Below are positions 1-9,060 of a stretch of 64,000 bases of DNA, piece after piece. The position numbers and the translations under genes were made by a program. The stretch lies in contig CBDCHP010000011.1 of assembly GCA_965217265.1 (NCBI GenBank), positions 868,001 to 932,000 of the forward strand, read 5' to 3'. Under the pieces are notes generated by a model, which was given only the letters and a program-made list of their open reading frames with translations, was not told where the DNA came from and ran no database searches. This stretch comes from JAGRGG01 sp965217265. Lineage in GTDB: Bacteria; Pseudomonadota; Alphaproteobacteria; Geminicoccales; Geminicoccaceae. The stretch's first letter is position 1. The number at the start of each line of letters is the position of its first letter.

Positions 1-474
1 GCCGACGAGCAAGGAGCGCCGGCTGTAGTAGCTGAAGCCCTCTTCCGGGCTCATCGCGAAGCCGGCCCGCTCCCAGATGACGTCGGCCGCGTGCCACACC
101 GCCCGGCCGCTGCCCCCGACGTTGGTCGACAGGCCGCGGGCCAGCGCCGCGCGCCGGACGGCCTCCTTGTGCGGCTCCAGGACGCGCAGCCGTGCCTGGA
201 CGAGGCGGTGGATGCGCACCCGGACGGGAAGCGACGTGAGGTCCTCGCCCTCGACGGCTTCGAGCATCTTACGGTCGGTCCAGTCGTCGAGCCACGCCAG
301 GAGGCTGGTCGTGCCGCGCGGGAACAGCCGCGTCACCGTCGCCGGCTCCGTCTTGGCGTCGGCGGCGGCGTTCAGGAGCGTGCGCCGCCCCCAGCCGTCG
401 AAGGCGGCGTGCATCAAGGCCGCCTCCAGCACCTCGTCCTTTTGCGCCCTGCGCCGCTTCAGCGCCTCGCTCAC
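1..474 (-). CDS. COQ9-family protein (partial, C-terminus outside window)
   Basis: The reverse strand reads from a GTG at 474 into the window edge, giving about 158 residues. The N-terminal part is a TetR-like helical segment (ALKRRRAQKDEVLEAAL). The end reads YYSRRSLLVG, which matches the C-terminal domain of COQ9 / RpsU-divergently-transcribed family proteins, lipid-binding accessory factors for ubiquinone biosynthesis. The start overlaps the def stop by four bases (GTGA), so the two genes are probably co-transcribed. GTG was chosen because of this coupling. The family call rests on pattern recognition, and the end of the protein is not visible. Confidence 0.7.
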   Translation of the reverse strand, partial: MSEALKRRRAQKDEVLEAALMHAAFDGWGRRTLLNAAADAKTEPATVTRLFPRGTTSLLAWLDDWTDRKMLEAVEGEDLTSLPVRVRIHRLVQARLRVLEPHKEAVRRAALARGLSTNVGGSGRAVWHAADVIWERAGFAMSPEEGFSYYSRRSLLVG

Positions 475-992
475 CGCCTTTCCCCCTCGTTCAACTCGAC
501 TATCATGCGCGTCGTCTCGGCCTCGAACCCCATATAGGCCAGGCTCGGCAGGCGCATAGGGTAGAGGATGCCGTCCAGGTGGTCGACCTCGTGCTGCAGG
601 ATACGGGCCAGCATCCCCTCGGCCTCGCCCCCGACCGGCCGGCCGTCGCGGTCGAGGCCGCGATAGGTTAGCCGCGCGTGGCGGGGCACGACGCCGCGCA
701 GGCCCGGGATCGACAGGCAGCCCTCGAAGCCGAGCGCGTCGGCCGCGCCGATCAAGTCGAGCACGGGGTTGACGAGGACGAGCGCCGGCTCGGCCCGCGT
801 CGCCTGCGCCAGGACGACGCGCCGCCCGTCGTAGACCTGCGGTGCCGCGAGTCCGCGCCCGCCGATATCGTCGAGCGTCGCCAGCATGTCGTCGATCAGC
901 GCCCCCACGTCGGGCGCGCCGGCGTCGTCCACGGCAACGGCCGGTTCGAGCAGGACCGGGTGGCCCCAAAGGGCGATCTTGCGCAAGGTCAT
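471..992 (-). CDS. def: Peptide deformylase
   Basis: 173-residue metalloenzyme that removes the N-formyl group from nascent proteins. All three family motifs are present: GRGLAAPQ at about residues 45-52, EGCLS at about 90-94 supplying the metal-binding Cys, and HEVDH at about 134-138 supplying the two His ligands and the catalytic Glu. Length is normal. No fmt gene is adjacent, so this may be one of several deformylases in the genome. It lies directly upstream of the COQ9-family gene with a 4-base stop/start overlap. The ATG at 992 gives the expected family N-terminus. Confidence 0.93.
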   Translation of the reverse strand: MTLRKIALWGHPVLLEPAVAVDDAGAPDVGALIDDMLATLDDIGGRGLAAPQVYDGRRVVLAQATRAEPALVLVNPVLDLIGAADALGFEGCLSIPGLRGVVPRHARLTYRGLDRDGRPVGGEAEGMLARILQHEVDHLDGILYPMRLPSLAYMGFEAETTRMIVELNEGERR

Positions 993-1031
993 GGGTTCGT
1001 CACTGCCGTCATCTTCCCAACTCTTACCGGC

Positions 1032-1853
1032 TCAAAATTGGAAAACAATGCTCTCCCAAAAATCCACCCTCGGCGTGCAAGCGTCGCGAACAGGCACGAT
1101 GAATTTCTCCTCGTTCTCAATGCGATCGAACCGCATCCGTCGCGGCGACCAGTTGAAATATTCACTACCATCAGAAGTTTCAACGAGAAGAACACCATGA
1201 AAAAACCAACGTGAATTCATTTTATATCCAGAGTTCATCGAGTAAAACCAGAACCCACGCAAGTTCGCCAATGATTTGATTGGCTCGTCTTTGCCATGAT
1301 ACGCCAGACAAAAAGGATGATTTTGAACAATAACATTTGTCTGAAGGACAATGAGGGCGAGACACAGCAGTGACCATAGAGCGGCGGCAGTCACAATGCC
1401 TAGTCCACCTATTACTAGAACGCCGCCGGGGTGATGGAACGGCTCCTTTGTCATGAATATGATCGAGCTTATGACGGCCAAGGTAAGCACCGTCCCATGC
1501 ACCACCGCAAGTTCTTGCCCAACGCCACCAAACGCCGAAGCTATGATTGTAAAAAATAAGCCAACCAAAAAACTAAGAACCACAAGTAAAATTACGAATA
1601 CCGGCGCTATTATTAGATTTGTTGTTTTGACGATAATACTAATTGTTAATGGAACAAATGGCGACGTTAAAAATAGAACGATGAATAAAATCAACAAAGT
1701 TTCAATATTGTTCTCATATTTTTGAGCAATAAAACGATAATAATATTCTTTAATATTGTTAGGAAAAGGAGCTAAACCAAAAACAATGATAATTCCGATA
1801 ATAATACTTGAACTACGGCGATTTATAAAACATATCTTATGAGCAAATTTCAT
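1032..1853 (-). CDS. Hypothetical multi-pass membrane protein, AT-rich
   Basis: 273 residues with no family I recognise. The N-terminal ~170 residues hold about five hydrophobic stretches (around residues 16-32, 48-72, 78-105, 115-135 and 145-170). A soluble C-terminal tail of ~95 residues is rich in aromatic residues. Base composition is far more AT-rich than in the flanking def and cupin genes, so the gene is probably a horizontal acquisition. It sits alone, ending just upstream of def and starting beside a truncated GFA-family fragment. No neighbour suggests a function. The uninterrupted frame in AT-rich DNA and the plausible topology support a real gene. Confidence 0.6.
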   Translation of the reverse strand: MKFAHKICFINRRSSSIIIGIIIVFGLAPFPNNIKEYYYRFIAQKYENNIETLLILFIVLFLTSPFVPLTISIIVKTTNLIIAPVFVILLVVLSFLVGLFFTIIASAFGGVGQELAVVHGTVLTLAVISSIIFMTKEPFHHPGGVLVIGGLGIVTAAALWSLLCLALIVLQTNVIVQNHPFCLAYHGKDEPIKSLANLRGFWFYSMNSGYKMNSRWFFHGVLLVETSDGSEYFNWSPRRMRFDRIENEEKFIVPVRDACTPRVDFWESIVFQF

Positions 1854-2023
1854 TTGATAACCTCAAAAATTTTAGACATTGGTTTAATGAGCGTGCGCTT
1901 CATCTTCGTCTACACTACTGTCGTATAATGGCAACCCTAAAATTGCCGTCTTCAGCGTAACATAGCTATCATATCGTTGAGGAAGGTAGCACTGGCGATG
2001 TAAACAGGCGCCACGGACTACGC

Positions 2024-2188
2024 GGCGCCCCCGTGGCCTACGATGCCGACCGCGACCCGGACGAGATCCACTTCTACGCCAGTCTGCTCGACGACCACGC
2101 CGACTTCGCGCCCGAGCGCCACGTCCACTGGGAGGAGCAGGTGGCCTGGGTCGAGCCCGCGGACGACCTGCCGCGGCGCGACGGCTGA
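2024..2188 (+). pseudogene. C-terminal remnant of a GFA-family (glutathione-dependent formaldehyde-activating-like) gene
   Basis: A reading frame ending in TGA at 2186-2188 encodes GAPVAYDADRDPDEIHF, then a run ending in EPADDLPRRDG. This resembles the last ~55 residues of zinc-binding GFA-domain proteins. The upstream part with the Cys ligands is missing, and homology stops at the edge of the AT-rich patch. I read it as a gene decapitated when the AT-rich DNA arrived. Family assignment is from motif memory only. Confidence 0.42.
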
Positions 2189-2218
2189 GCGCCACGACCG
2201 GGAATTCCCTTCGCGCGG

Positions 2219-2506
2219 CTACTTCAGCTCGACCTCGACGAACGACATCGCCCGTTCGCCCCGATTGATCACGTTGTGCCGCACGCCCTTCGATCGTCGG
2301 TACGCCTCACCCGCCGAGATATCGGCGTTGCGGGTCGTCCCGTCGGGCTCTTCGAGCATCATCAGGCATTCCGTCACCGCCGTGACGACGTAGTCGTGCG
2401 CGTGCTCGTGCCAGCCCGTCTCGGCGCCGGGGCCGAAATCGAACCGCGTCACGCGCACGCGATCGTCGTCGACCAGTTGGGTAGCAGTCGCCGGTTGCCG
2501 CGCCAT
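2219..2506 (-). CDS. Small single-domain cupin
   Basis: 95-residue protein with a cupin signature: RFDFGPGAETGWHEHAHDYV supplies the two metal-binding His residues, and RHNVINRGE forms the second motif. The ATG at 2506 is preferred over the upstream TTG at 2524 because an AAAGGA ribosome site sits just before it. It is the last gene of the nine-gene operon, 34 bases after the FAD oxidase stop. Small cupins in amine- or amide-catabolic operons often act on or bind pathway intermediates, but no specific substrate can be inferred here. Confidence 0.7.
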   Translation of the reverse strand: MARQPATATQLVDDDRVRVTRFDFGPGAETGWHEHAHDYVVTAVTECLMMLEEPDGTTRNADISAGEAYRRSKGVRHNVINRGERAMSFVEVELK

Positions 2507-2540
2507 TCGTTCATCCTTTTGCAAAGTTCATGCAGGCCGC

Positions 2541-3605
2541 TCAGTCCGGTACGAAACGCCCAGGCCGGTAGGGTACGAGCAGGTCCGACGCTTCGCCATC
2601 GAGGAGTTCGCTCGTCACGCGTTCGGCGATGAGGGGCGCCAGGGTGACGCCGGAGTGCGTGACCGCCGCGTAGAGGCGCGGCTCGCCTGGCATCGGGCCG
2701 ACGATCGGCAGGCCGTCCATTGGCATCGGTCGGTGGCCGATCTTCCAGGCGGCCGGTTCGAGCCCCGCCCCGCCGAACAGCGCCGCCGCTTTGGCGACGA
2801 CGGCCCGGGCGACGCCCTCGGGGTCGTCGGCCGGGTTCGAGCCGCCCGCCGCGCCGCCGACGATCAGCCCGCCGTCGGGCGCCGGCGCCACGATCAATTC
2901 GGGCGTGACGACGACGCGGCGCGGGCGAAAGGGCGCCGGCCGGGTGCGGGCGAGAAGCCCCGACACCGTTCGAACCGGCAGGCCGAGCAGGTCGGCCGTG
3001 CCGCCCCCGGCCGCGACCACGACCCGCTCGGCCTCGATCGGCCCGCCGTCGGCGAGGCGAAGCCCACCGTCCCCCTTGACGACCCGCGTGCGCACGATCC
3101 GGGCACCGCCGGCAATGGCGGCACTCCGAAAAGCCCCGGCGGCGGCGCCGGCGTCGATGATCCCCTCCCGCTCACAGTAGGCGGCCTCGTCCGGCGGATC
3201 GGCGAGCGTAGGTTCTAGCCTCTCAATCTCGGCCCGATCGACGCGGCGGATCGCGTGGCCGAGGGCCGCGTATTCGTCGACGTAGCGGCGCAGGTCGGCC
3301 CCGCCCGCCTCCCAGCCAAGCGAGCCGGTCCAGCGGGGTGCCAGCCCTTCGAGGTCGAGTTCGTGCCAGAGCGCGATCGACCGGGCGCGAAGGCGCACGT
3401 AATCGGGCGGGTTGCCGAACGAGGCGTTGATCCAGCCGAACGACGCCTCCGAAGCACGCGGCGCGTCGGCGTCGAACAAGGTCACTCGGGCACCGGCGCC
3501 GGTCAGCCGCCAAGCGATCGCGGCGCCGACGAGGCCGGCGCCGACTACCGCGACGGCGCCGTGGCGACGGGCGGGCGGGGTGCGAGACGGTGGGTTGTGG
3601 GGCAT
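2541..3605 (-). CDS. FAD-dependent D-amino acid / sarcosine-type oxidase (DadA-like)
   Basis: 354 residues of the FAD-dependent DAO superfamily. The Rossmann motif VVGAGLVGAAIAWRL lies at about residues 20-34 and is followed by the acidic strand end FDAD. A C-terminal GHRPMPMDGLPIVGP segment is typical of DadA/glycine-oxidase-like enzymes. They oxidise an amine or amino acid to an imine and pass electrons to O2 or the respiratory chain. The start is 9 bases after the glutamine-synthetase-like gene, in the same operon. The substrate is unknown. A secondary amine (sarcosine-like) or D-amino acid is likely, given the upstream amidohydrolase. Confidence 0.8.
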   Translation of the reverse strand: MPHNPPSRTPPARRHGAVAVVGAGLVGAAIAWRLTGAGARVTLFDADAPRASEASFGWINASFGNPPDYVRLRARSIALWHELDLEGLAPRWTGSLGWEAGGADLRRYVDEYAALGHAIRRVDRAEIERLEPTLADPPDEAAYCEREGIIDAGAAAGAFRSAAIAGGARIVRTRVVKGDGGLRLADGGPIEAERVVVAAGGGTADLLGLPVRTVSGLLARTRPAPFRPRRVVVTPELIVAPAPDGGLIVGGAAGGSNPADDPEGVARAVVAKAAALFGGAGLEPAAWKIGHRPMPMDGLPIVGPMPGEPRLYAAVTHSGVTLAPLIAERVTSELLDGEASDLLVPYRPGRFVPD

Positions 3606-3614
3606 GGGCGCGGC

Positions 3615-4931
3615 TCAGTAGACGGCGGCGTAGGCGGCGATCCGCTCTTCGAGCGTCTTGCCCTCCAGGGCCCTGATCTCCTCGCGCTTGTGCGCCAGGT
3701 AGATTTCGACCAGGGGCTCTGGGTACCACGCCCGCGCGATCGCGTCGGCGGCGAGGGCTTCGAGCGCGTCCGAGAGGGATCGCGGCAGCCGCCGCAGGCC
3801 GCGACCCCTCAAGCCCGCGTCGTCGAGGAGGCTCAAATCCTCGGCGGTGGCCTCGGGCGTGGGCAGGCCGGACCGGACGCCCTCCAGCCCGGCGGCGATC
3901 AGGGACGCCAGCGTCAAGTGCGGGTCGGCGCAGGCGTCGGCGGCGCGGTACTCGACGTTGAACTGGCGCGCCCGGCCGGCGGCGTCCTCGGCCGAGGTCG
4001 GGCAGACCCGCACGCACGCCTCGCGGTCGCGCTCGGCCAGGTTGTCGAAGGCGGCGCTCCAGCGGTGCGGCACGAGGCGGTCGTAGGACAAGACGCTCGG
4101 TGCCGTGAGGGCGACGAGGGCTGGGGCGTGGCGCAGGATGCCGGCGACGAAGGCGCCGCCCACTTGTGAGAGCCCGTGCGTGCCGTTCGGGTCGTGCATG
4201 ACCGGCCGACCGTCCGCATCGCGCAGGCTCAAGTGGACGTGGACGCCGTTGCCGACCCCTTCGGCGGCGGGCAGCGGGGCGAAGGTGACGCCGGTATCGA
4301 GGCTAGAGGCCGCCGCCTTGGCCAGTTCGCGCAGGATCAGCGCCTCGTCGGCGGCCCGAAGCGCCGGGCGGGGACCGAGCGTCGCCTCGTACTGGCCTTG
4401 GCCGTACTCGCGCAGGAAGCTGTCGGGTTCGAGGCCGGCCCCTCGAAGCGCCGCCATCAGGCGCTCGCCGAAGGGCCTCGCCCGGCGAAACCCGTCGAGC
4501 GAGAAGGCGGGGCCGTGCCCGCGCCCGTCTTGCAAGGTGAACTCGTGCTCGAAGGTCGCGATCACCTCGAACCCCGTCTCGGCCGAGAAGCGCACCGCCG
4601 TCTCGCGCAGCAGCGTGCGCAGGCAGCAGGCCCAGGGCGTGCCGTCGGTCTCGCTCACCTCGCCCAAGAGGAAGTGCTCGCGGATCGTGCCGCCGTCCTC
4701 GAAGGCGAGGTCGAGGCGCACCTCGGTCTCAAGCTTCGGCCGCAGCACCAAGTCGCCGAACGAGCCGTAGGGCGAGGGGGCGATGGTGTCGAAGCAGGTG
4801 ATCTGCACGTTGGTCGGCGTCCAGCCCACCCCCGAGACCAGCCGCTTGTCCAAATCGGAAGCCAAGAAGCCCTTGCCTCGCACGAGGCCGGACAAATCGC
4901 CGAGGCAAGCGAAGGTCAAAGGTGCCCGCAT
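3615..4931 (-). CDS. Glutamine-synthetase-family ligase
   Basis: 438 residues with GS active-site motifs: FEHEF at about 127-131 (metal ligands), GQGQYEAT at about 177-184, GNGVHVHLS at about 227-235 (ATP/His), and a later HRW. It lacks the usual GlnA N-terminal sequence and is not near glnB, so it more likely belongs to the GlnT / gamma-glutamyl-amide synthetase side of the family, joining glutamate to an amine using ATP. It follows the isochorismatase gene by 3 bases. The operon context (transporter, amidohydrolase, FAD oxidase) suggests a catabolic gamma-glutamylation step, or capture of released ammonia. Confidence 0.82.
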   Translation of the reverse strand: MRAPLTFACLGDLSGLVRGKGFLASDLDKRLVSGVGWTPTNVQITCFDTIAPSPYGSFGDLVLRPKLETEVRLDLAFEDGGTIREHFLLGEVSETDGTPWACCLRTLLRETAVRFSAETGFEVIATFEHEFTLQDGRGHGPAFSLDGFRRARPFGERLMAALRGAGLEPDSFLREYGQGQYEATLGPRPALRAADEALILRELAKAAASSLDTGVTFAPLPAAEGVGNGVHVHLSLRDADGRPVMHDPNGTHGLSQVGGAFVAGILRHAPALVALTAPSVLSYDRLVPHRWSAAFDNLAERDREACVRVCPTSAEDAAGRARQFNVEYRAADACADPHLTLASLIAAGLEGVRSGLPTPEATAEDLSLLDDAGLRGRGLRRLPRSLSDALEALAADAIARAWYPEPLVEIYLAHKREEIRALEGKTLEERIAAYAAVY

Positions 4932-4934
4932 CGC

Positions 4935-5618
4935 TCAAGCGTCCCGGCCGGCGTCGAGGAAGCCTGTGACGTCGTCGAGCCCGACGACGTGGCAGTAGAT
5001 CATGTTGATGATCGCCAGCTCCGCGTCGTGCAGCTCCTTCGTCGCAGCAGCGCAGCACGCCTCGACCACGACGACCTCGAAGCTCTCGTCGGCGAGGCTG
5101 CGCACGGTGGACGAGATGCACTGGTCGGTGAAGATGCCGGCGACGACGACGTTCTTGATGCCCATGTTGCGCAGGATCAGGCGCAGGTTCGTGCCGGTGA
5201 GCGCGCTGTCGGTCGTCTTGAGGACGACGACCTCGTCGTCCCTCGGCGCCAGTTGCGGCACGACCTGCCCCTCGGGCGTGTCTTTGGGCAAGAGGAGGTA
5301 ATTAAAGCCCGGCTTCTTCTGGCTCAGCGAGCGGTCGCGCCCGTTTGCCTTCAAGCAGGCGATGCGGGCGAACATCACCTCCACCCCCCGCCCCCGGCAG
5401 GCGTCGATGAGGCGGGCGGTGTTGGGGACGACGACCCCGTCCATGCGCTCGAAGAAGGGGCGCCAGCGCCCGTCCTCGTCGGCGTCCTCCTTGGCGGCGA
5501 GGTAGGTGTTTTGGATGTCGACGACGAGCAGCGCCGTCTCTTTCGGCCGCAAGACGATGTCGTCGGGTTCGGGCGCGTTCGCGTAGTAGAACGAGCGGTA
5601 GGCGGTCTTCCAGTTCAC
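4935..5618 (-). CDS. Isochorismatase-fold cysteine amidohydrolase (first copy)
   Basis: 227 residues starting at GTG 5618, which overlaps the livM stop (GTGA). The catalytic triad of the cysteine-hydrolase family is visible: Asp in VVDIQNTYL, Lys in LKTTDSAL and Cys in FTDQCISSTVR. Family members hydrolyse N-carbamoyl or amide compounds (N-carbamoylsarcosine, ureidoacrylate, biuret, nicotinamide). Sitting between the importer genes and the GS-like ligase, it probably cleaves the imported amide. It is a paralogue of the gene at 11257, with the same NMGIKNVVV/NLNVRQLVV and TDQC regions. Exact substrate not inferable. Confidence 0.82.
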   Translation of the reverse strand: MNWKTAYRSFYYANAPEPDDIVLRPKETALLVVDIQNTYLAAKEDADEDGRWRPFFERMDGVVVPNTARLIDACRGRGVEVMFARIACLKANGRDRSLSQKKPGFNYLLLPKDTPEGQVVPQLAPRDDEVVVLKTTDSALTGTNLRLILRNMGIKNVVVAGIFTDQCISSTVRSLADESFEVVVVEACCAAATKELHDAELAIINMIYCHVVGLDDVTGFLDAGRDA

Positions 5619-6676
5619 GGGTGCTCCTCTTTTTGGGCGCCGATCACGGGCGCGGCGTCGGGCTTCGGCCGCCGTCCGGTGATGAGGGCGCCGATCTCGG
5701 CCGTCGGAAACAGGCCCCCCGGCCGCAGCACCAGGACGGCCAGCATGGCGAGCGCCAGCGCCATCTCGGTGAGGCCGACGACTTGAGTGCCGAACAACTG
5801 CGTCCGGTTGAGGGCGGACTCGACCGCGCGCAGCCCCTCGAAGGCGAAGGTGACGGCGCAGGTGCCGACGACCGCGCCCGAGACGGTGGAGGCACCGCCG
5901 ATGACCAGCATGGCCAGCACGACGAAGGTCTCGTGCAGGTAGAAGGCCTTGGGCGAGAACGAGGTAATGAAGTGGCCCCACAGGCCCCCGCCGAGGCCGG
6001 CGAGCAGCGCGCTGAGGACGAAGGCGAAGTAGCGCAACCTGGGGATGTCGACCCCCATCGCCGCCGCCGCCACCTCGTCGTCGCGCGATGCGCGCAAGAG
6101 GAGGCCCGTGCGGGATTCCCTGAAGACCAGCGCCAGGGCGATCGCGAGGACGGCGCCCCCCGCCGCGAGGTAGAGCGTCGTCGCGTTCGGCAGGCCGAAC
6201 AGCGTGCGCGGGCCGTTGGTGAGAGCACTCCAGTGCAGCATCAGCGTGTGCAGTACGACGAGAAGGGCGAACGAAGTGATGACGGCGGCGGCGTCCGACA
6301 GGCGCATGAGCGGGTAGGCGACGAGTGCCGCGACCAGCGCCGCCGCGAGCGCGCCGATCAGGATCGCGAGGTAGGGCGACAGTTCGACCTCGGCCAGCCA
6401 CGGGTAGAGGTCGGGCAGCGCCATGCCCTTCATCCGCAACGGGATGGTGAGGACGGCCGAGACGTAGGCCCCCACCCCCATGAAGCCGATGTGGGCGAAG
6501 GAGAGGATGCCCGAATTGCCCATGAAGACCTGCAAGCCGACGACGAGGACGAGGCTGATGCACAAATTGATCGCGATCCGCTCGAACAAGGGGTCGCCGT
6601 AAGCCTTGGCGCCGATCACGAGGGCCAGGACCGGCACGAGCAGGAGCAGGAACGTCGGCAGGATCTTTTGCCTCAC
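5615..6676 (-). CDS. livM: Branched-chain-type ABC transporter permease LivM
   Basis: 353-residue inner-membrane permease with about ten hydrophobic segments. It carries the LivM signatures FMGNSGILSFAHIGFMGVGA near the N-terminus and an EAA-like loop with GLLLRASRDDEVAAAAMGVD. The start at GTG 6676 overlaps the livH stop (GTGA), and its own stop overlaps the amidohydrolase start in the same way. The Liv family (HAAT) imports branched-chain amino acids but also amides and urea, so the symbol marks the family and not the substrate. The catabolic genes in the operon make an amide or amine solute more likely. Confidence 0.88.
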   Translation of the reverse strand: MRQKILPTFLLLLVPVLALVIGAKAYGDPLFERIAINLCISLVLVVGLQVFMGNSGILSFAHIGFMGVGAYVSAVLTIPLRMKGMALPDLYPWLAEVELSPYLAILIGALAAALVAALVAYPLMRLSDAAAVITSFALLVVLHTLMLHWSALTNGPRTLFGLPNATTLYLAAGGAVLAIALALVFRESRTGLLLRASRDDEVAAAAMGVDIPRLRYFAFVLSALLAGLGGGLWGHFITSFSPKAFYLHETFVVLAMLVIGGASTVSGAVVGTCAVTFAFEGLRAVESALNRTQLFGTQVVGLTEMALALAMLAVLVLRPGGLFPTAEIGALITGRRPKPDAAPVIGAQKEEHP

Positions 6677-7563
6677 GTCCGCGCCCCCGTGGCCGGGCCG
6701 CGCATCAGACCTTCCGGGCGCCACAAGAGGATCAAGATGACGGCCGAGAAGGTGAAGGCGTCGCGGAACTTCAACAGATCCTGCGGCAAGGTGTAGTTCA
6801 AGCCGGTGTCGATGAAGGCGAGCAGGAAGCCGCCCAAGACCGCCCCTTGCAGGCTGCGCATCCCCCCGACCACCGTGGCGATGAAGGCGATCAGCAGGGG
6901 CTCCAGGCCGATGCCGGGCACGACGGTGCCGATGCGGCCGAACCAGAACAAGGAAACGATCCCGGCGAGCAGGCCGCTGATCGCGAACGCCGCGCTGATG
7001 ACGAGGTTCGCCGGCACGCCCAGCATCCGCGCCATGGTGAAGTTGGTGGCGGACGCGCGCATGGCGAGGCCCAGGTGCGAGCGCTTCATCAGCCAGGCGA
7101 ACAGGCCGAGCAGAAGAAACGTCGTCGCGATGGCGACGAGGTTGCGCAACGGCGTCACGACGCCGCCGATCCGCACCGTCTCGTAGAACAGATCGGGGAG
7201 CGGCACGTTGCGCGGCCGGGGCGAGATGAAGACCTGCGCCATGTTCTGCAACAAGGTCGAGAAGGCGAACGAGGTGATCAGCACGGCCGTCACCGACTTC
7301 GCCCGCACCGGCCGAAAGGCGACGTAGTCGGTCAGGATACCGGTCAAGACGGCGGCGAGGACCGCGACCAGCGCCATGACGAGCCAGGGCAAGGGGGACG
7401 GGCTGAGCAGGTAGAGGGTGTAGCCCGTCACCATGAAGAGTTCGCCGTAGGCGAAGTTGACGAGGCGCAGGATACCGTAGACGATCACGAGGCCGAGCGC
7501 CATCAAGGCGTAGGCGCCGCCGAGGCTGAGCACGTCGATCGCGAACTGAAGCCACGCCGTCAC
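6673..7563 (-). CDS. livH: Branched-chain-type ABC transporter permease LivH
   Basis: 296-residue permease, all helical. Family motifs include the N-terminal LSLGGAYALMALGLVIVYGI and the central loop HLGLAMRASATNFTMARMLG. The GTG start at 7563 overlaps the livF stop (GTGA), and its stop overlaps livM. With LivM it forms the membrane channel of the importer. Length and hydropathy are normal for LivH. Confidence 0.88.
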   Translation of the reverse strand: MTAWLQFAIDVLSLGGAYALMALGLVIVYGILRLVNFAYGELFMVTGYTLYLLSPSPLPWLVMALVAVLAAVLTGILTDYVAFRPVRAKSVTAVLITSFAFSTLLQNMAQVFISPRPRNVPLPDLFYETVRIGGVVTPLRNLVAIATTFLLLGLFAWLMKRSHLGLAMRASATNFTMARMLGVPANLVISAAFAISGLLAGIVSLFWFGRIGTVVPGIGLEPLLIAFIATVVGGMRSLQGAVLGGFLLAFIDTGLNYTLPQDLLKFRDAFTFSAVILILLWRPEGLMRGPATGART

Positions 7564-8285
7564 GCGACGCCCCCCAAATAGAGGCCCTGCAGGTCGCTTG
7601 CTGCCGCGATCTCGCCGGCCGTGCCGCTGGCGGCGATCACGCCGCCTTGCATGACGTAGGCCCGGTCGGCGACGCTAAGCGCCGCGCGCGCGTTCTGCTC
7701 GACGAGCAGGATCGTGAGGTCGGTTCGTTTCAAGTCGCGGATGAGGGCGAAGATCCGCTTGACGATCGTCGGCGCCAAGCCCAGCGAGGGCTCGTCGAGG
7801 AGGAGGATGCGCGGCCCGCTCATCAGCGCCCGGGCGATCACCAGCATCTGCTGCTCGCCGCCGGACAGCGTGCCCGCCGCCTGCGCCGCGCGCTCGCGCA
7901 AGATCGGGAACAGGTCGTGCATCCGCGCGAGGTCCGAGCGCACCCCGTCCTTGTCGCGGCGGCGGGTGAAGGCGCCGAGCCTCAAATTCTCCTCGACGGT
8001 GAGGTCGGCGAAGACGTCGCGCGTCTCGGGCACCATCGCGACGCCGAGGCGGACCATGCGCTCCGGCGCCGCCCCGGCCACGTCGCGGCCGCTCAGACGG
8101 ACATGGCCCCCGGCCGGGCGCAGGGCGCCGGCGATGGCGCGCAGGGTCGAGGACTTGCCGGCGCCGTTGGCGCCCAAGAGCGCCACCAATTCACCTTCGC
8201 CGACGCGAAGGCTGACGCCCCGCACCGCGCGCACGGCGCCGTAGCGCACCTCCAGGTCCGCGACGTCGAGGACGGGCTCAGGCAT
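7560..8285 (-). CDS. livF: ABC transporter ATP-binding protein LivF
   Basis: 241-residue ATPase with Walker A GANGAGKSS (about 37-45), signature LSGGEQQM and Walker B LLLDEPSLGL. The ATG at 8285 (MPEPVLDV) is chosen because it gives the usual LivF length. A longer frame to 8309 would add eight atypical residues and overlap livG more. The start lies 8 bases inside the end of livG, implying translational coupling. It drives solute import with LivG. Confidence 0.87.
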   Translation of the reverse strand: MPEPVLDVADLEVRYGAVRAVRGVSLRVGEGELVALLGANGAGKSSTLRAIAGALRPAGGHVRLSGRDVAGAAPERMVRLGVAMVPETRDVFADLTVEENLRLGAFTRRRDKDGVRSDLARMHDLFPILRERAAQAAGTLSGGEQQMLVIARALMSGPRILLLDEPSLGLAPTIVKRIFALIRDLKRTDLTILLVEQNARAALSVADRAYVMQGGVIAASGTAGEIAAASDLQGLYLGGVA

Positions 8286-9060
8286 CGGCGGGCGTGCCCA
8301 AGCACGCATCGGCGGACATGCCCAAGTAAGCCTCGATCACGGCCGGGTCGCGGCGCACCGTCTCGACGTCGCCCTCAGCGATGGTCCGGCCCGAGGCCAG
8401 GACGTGCAGGCGGTGGCACAGGCGCATGATGAGCCCCATGTCGTGGTCGATGATCAAGAGGCCGAGGTCCCGCTCGGCCGGCAGGCGGGCGAGGATCGCC
8501 AGCAACGCCTCGGACTCGGCGTCGTTCATCCCCGCCCCCGGCTCGTCGAGGAGGAGAAAGCGCGGTTCGGCCGCGAGCGCCCTCGCGAGTTCGACCCGCC
8601 GCTCGTCGCCGTAGCTCAACGCCCCGGCGAAGGTCTCGGCGAGGCCTTCGAGCCCGAGCGCCCCGATCAGCCGTTCCGCCCGCGCCGCCGCCGCCCGCCT
8701 GCCGCACCCTTGCGCGACGGCGGCGGCCTCGACGTTCTCGCGCACGCTCAGATTGTCGAACAGCCGCACGACCTGGAACGAGCGGGCGACGCCTTGGCGC
8801 GCGACCTCGGCCGGGCGCTTGGCGGTGATGTCGACCCCGCCGCACACGACCTTGCCGCCGGCCAAGCCGACCTGGCCCGTGATGGCGTTGACCAAGGTCG
8901 TCTTGCCCGAGCCGTTCGGGCCGATCAGCCCGACGATCTCGCCTTGCATCACCTTGAGGGACACATCGTCAAGGGCGCGAAGCCCGGCGAACGCGACGCT
9001 GAGGTGTCGCACCTCCAGCGGCCCGCCCGCCGCGCTCGCTTTCGGGGCCGCCCGGCTCAA
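8278..9060 (-). CDS. livG: ABC transporter ATP-binding protein LivG
   Basis: 260-residue ATPase with Walker A GPNGSGKTT, a slightly divergent signature LSYGDERRVELARAL (LSYGD instead of LSGGQ, as usual in LivG) and Walker B LLLDEPGAGMN. It starts at TTG 9060, overlapping the stop of the binding-protein gene (TTGA). The C-terminus carries a short near-duplicated run (MSADACLGTPADA), a likely non-conserved tail. Confidence 0.86.
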   Translation of the reverse strand: MSRAAPKASAAGGPLEVRHLSVAFAGLRALDDVSLKVMQGEIVGLIGPNGSGKTTLVNAITGQVGLAGGKVVCGGVDITAKRPAEVARQGVARSFQVVRLFDNLSVRENVEAAAVAQGCGRRAAAARAERLIGALGLEGLAETFAGALSYGDERRVELARALAAEPRFLLLDEPGAGMNDAESEALLAILARLPAERDLGLLIIDHDMGLIMRLCHRLHVLASGRTIAEGDVETVRRDPAVIEAYLGMSADACLGTPADA

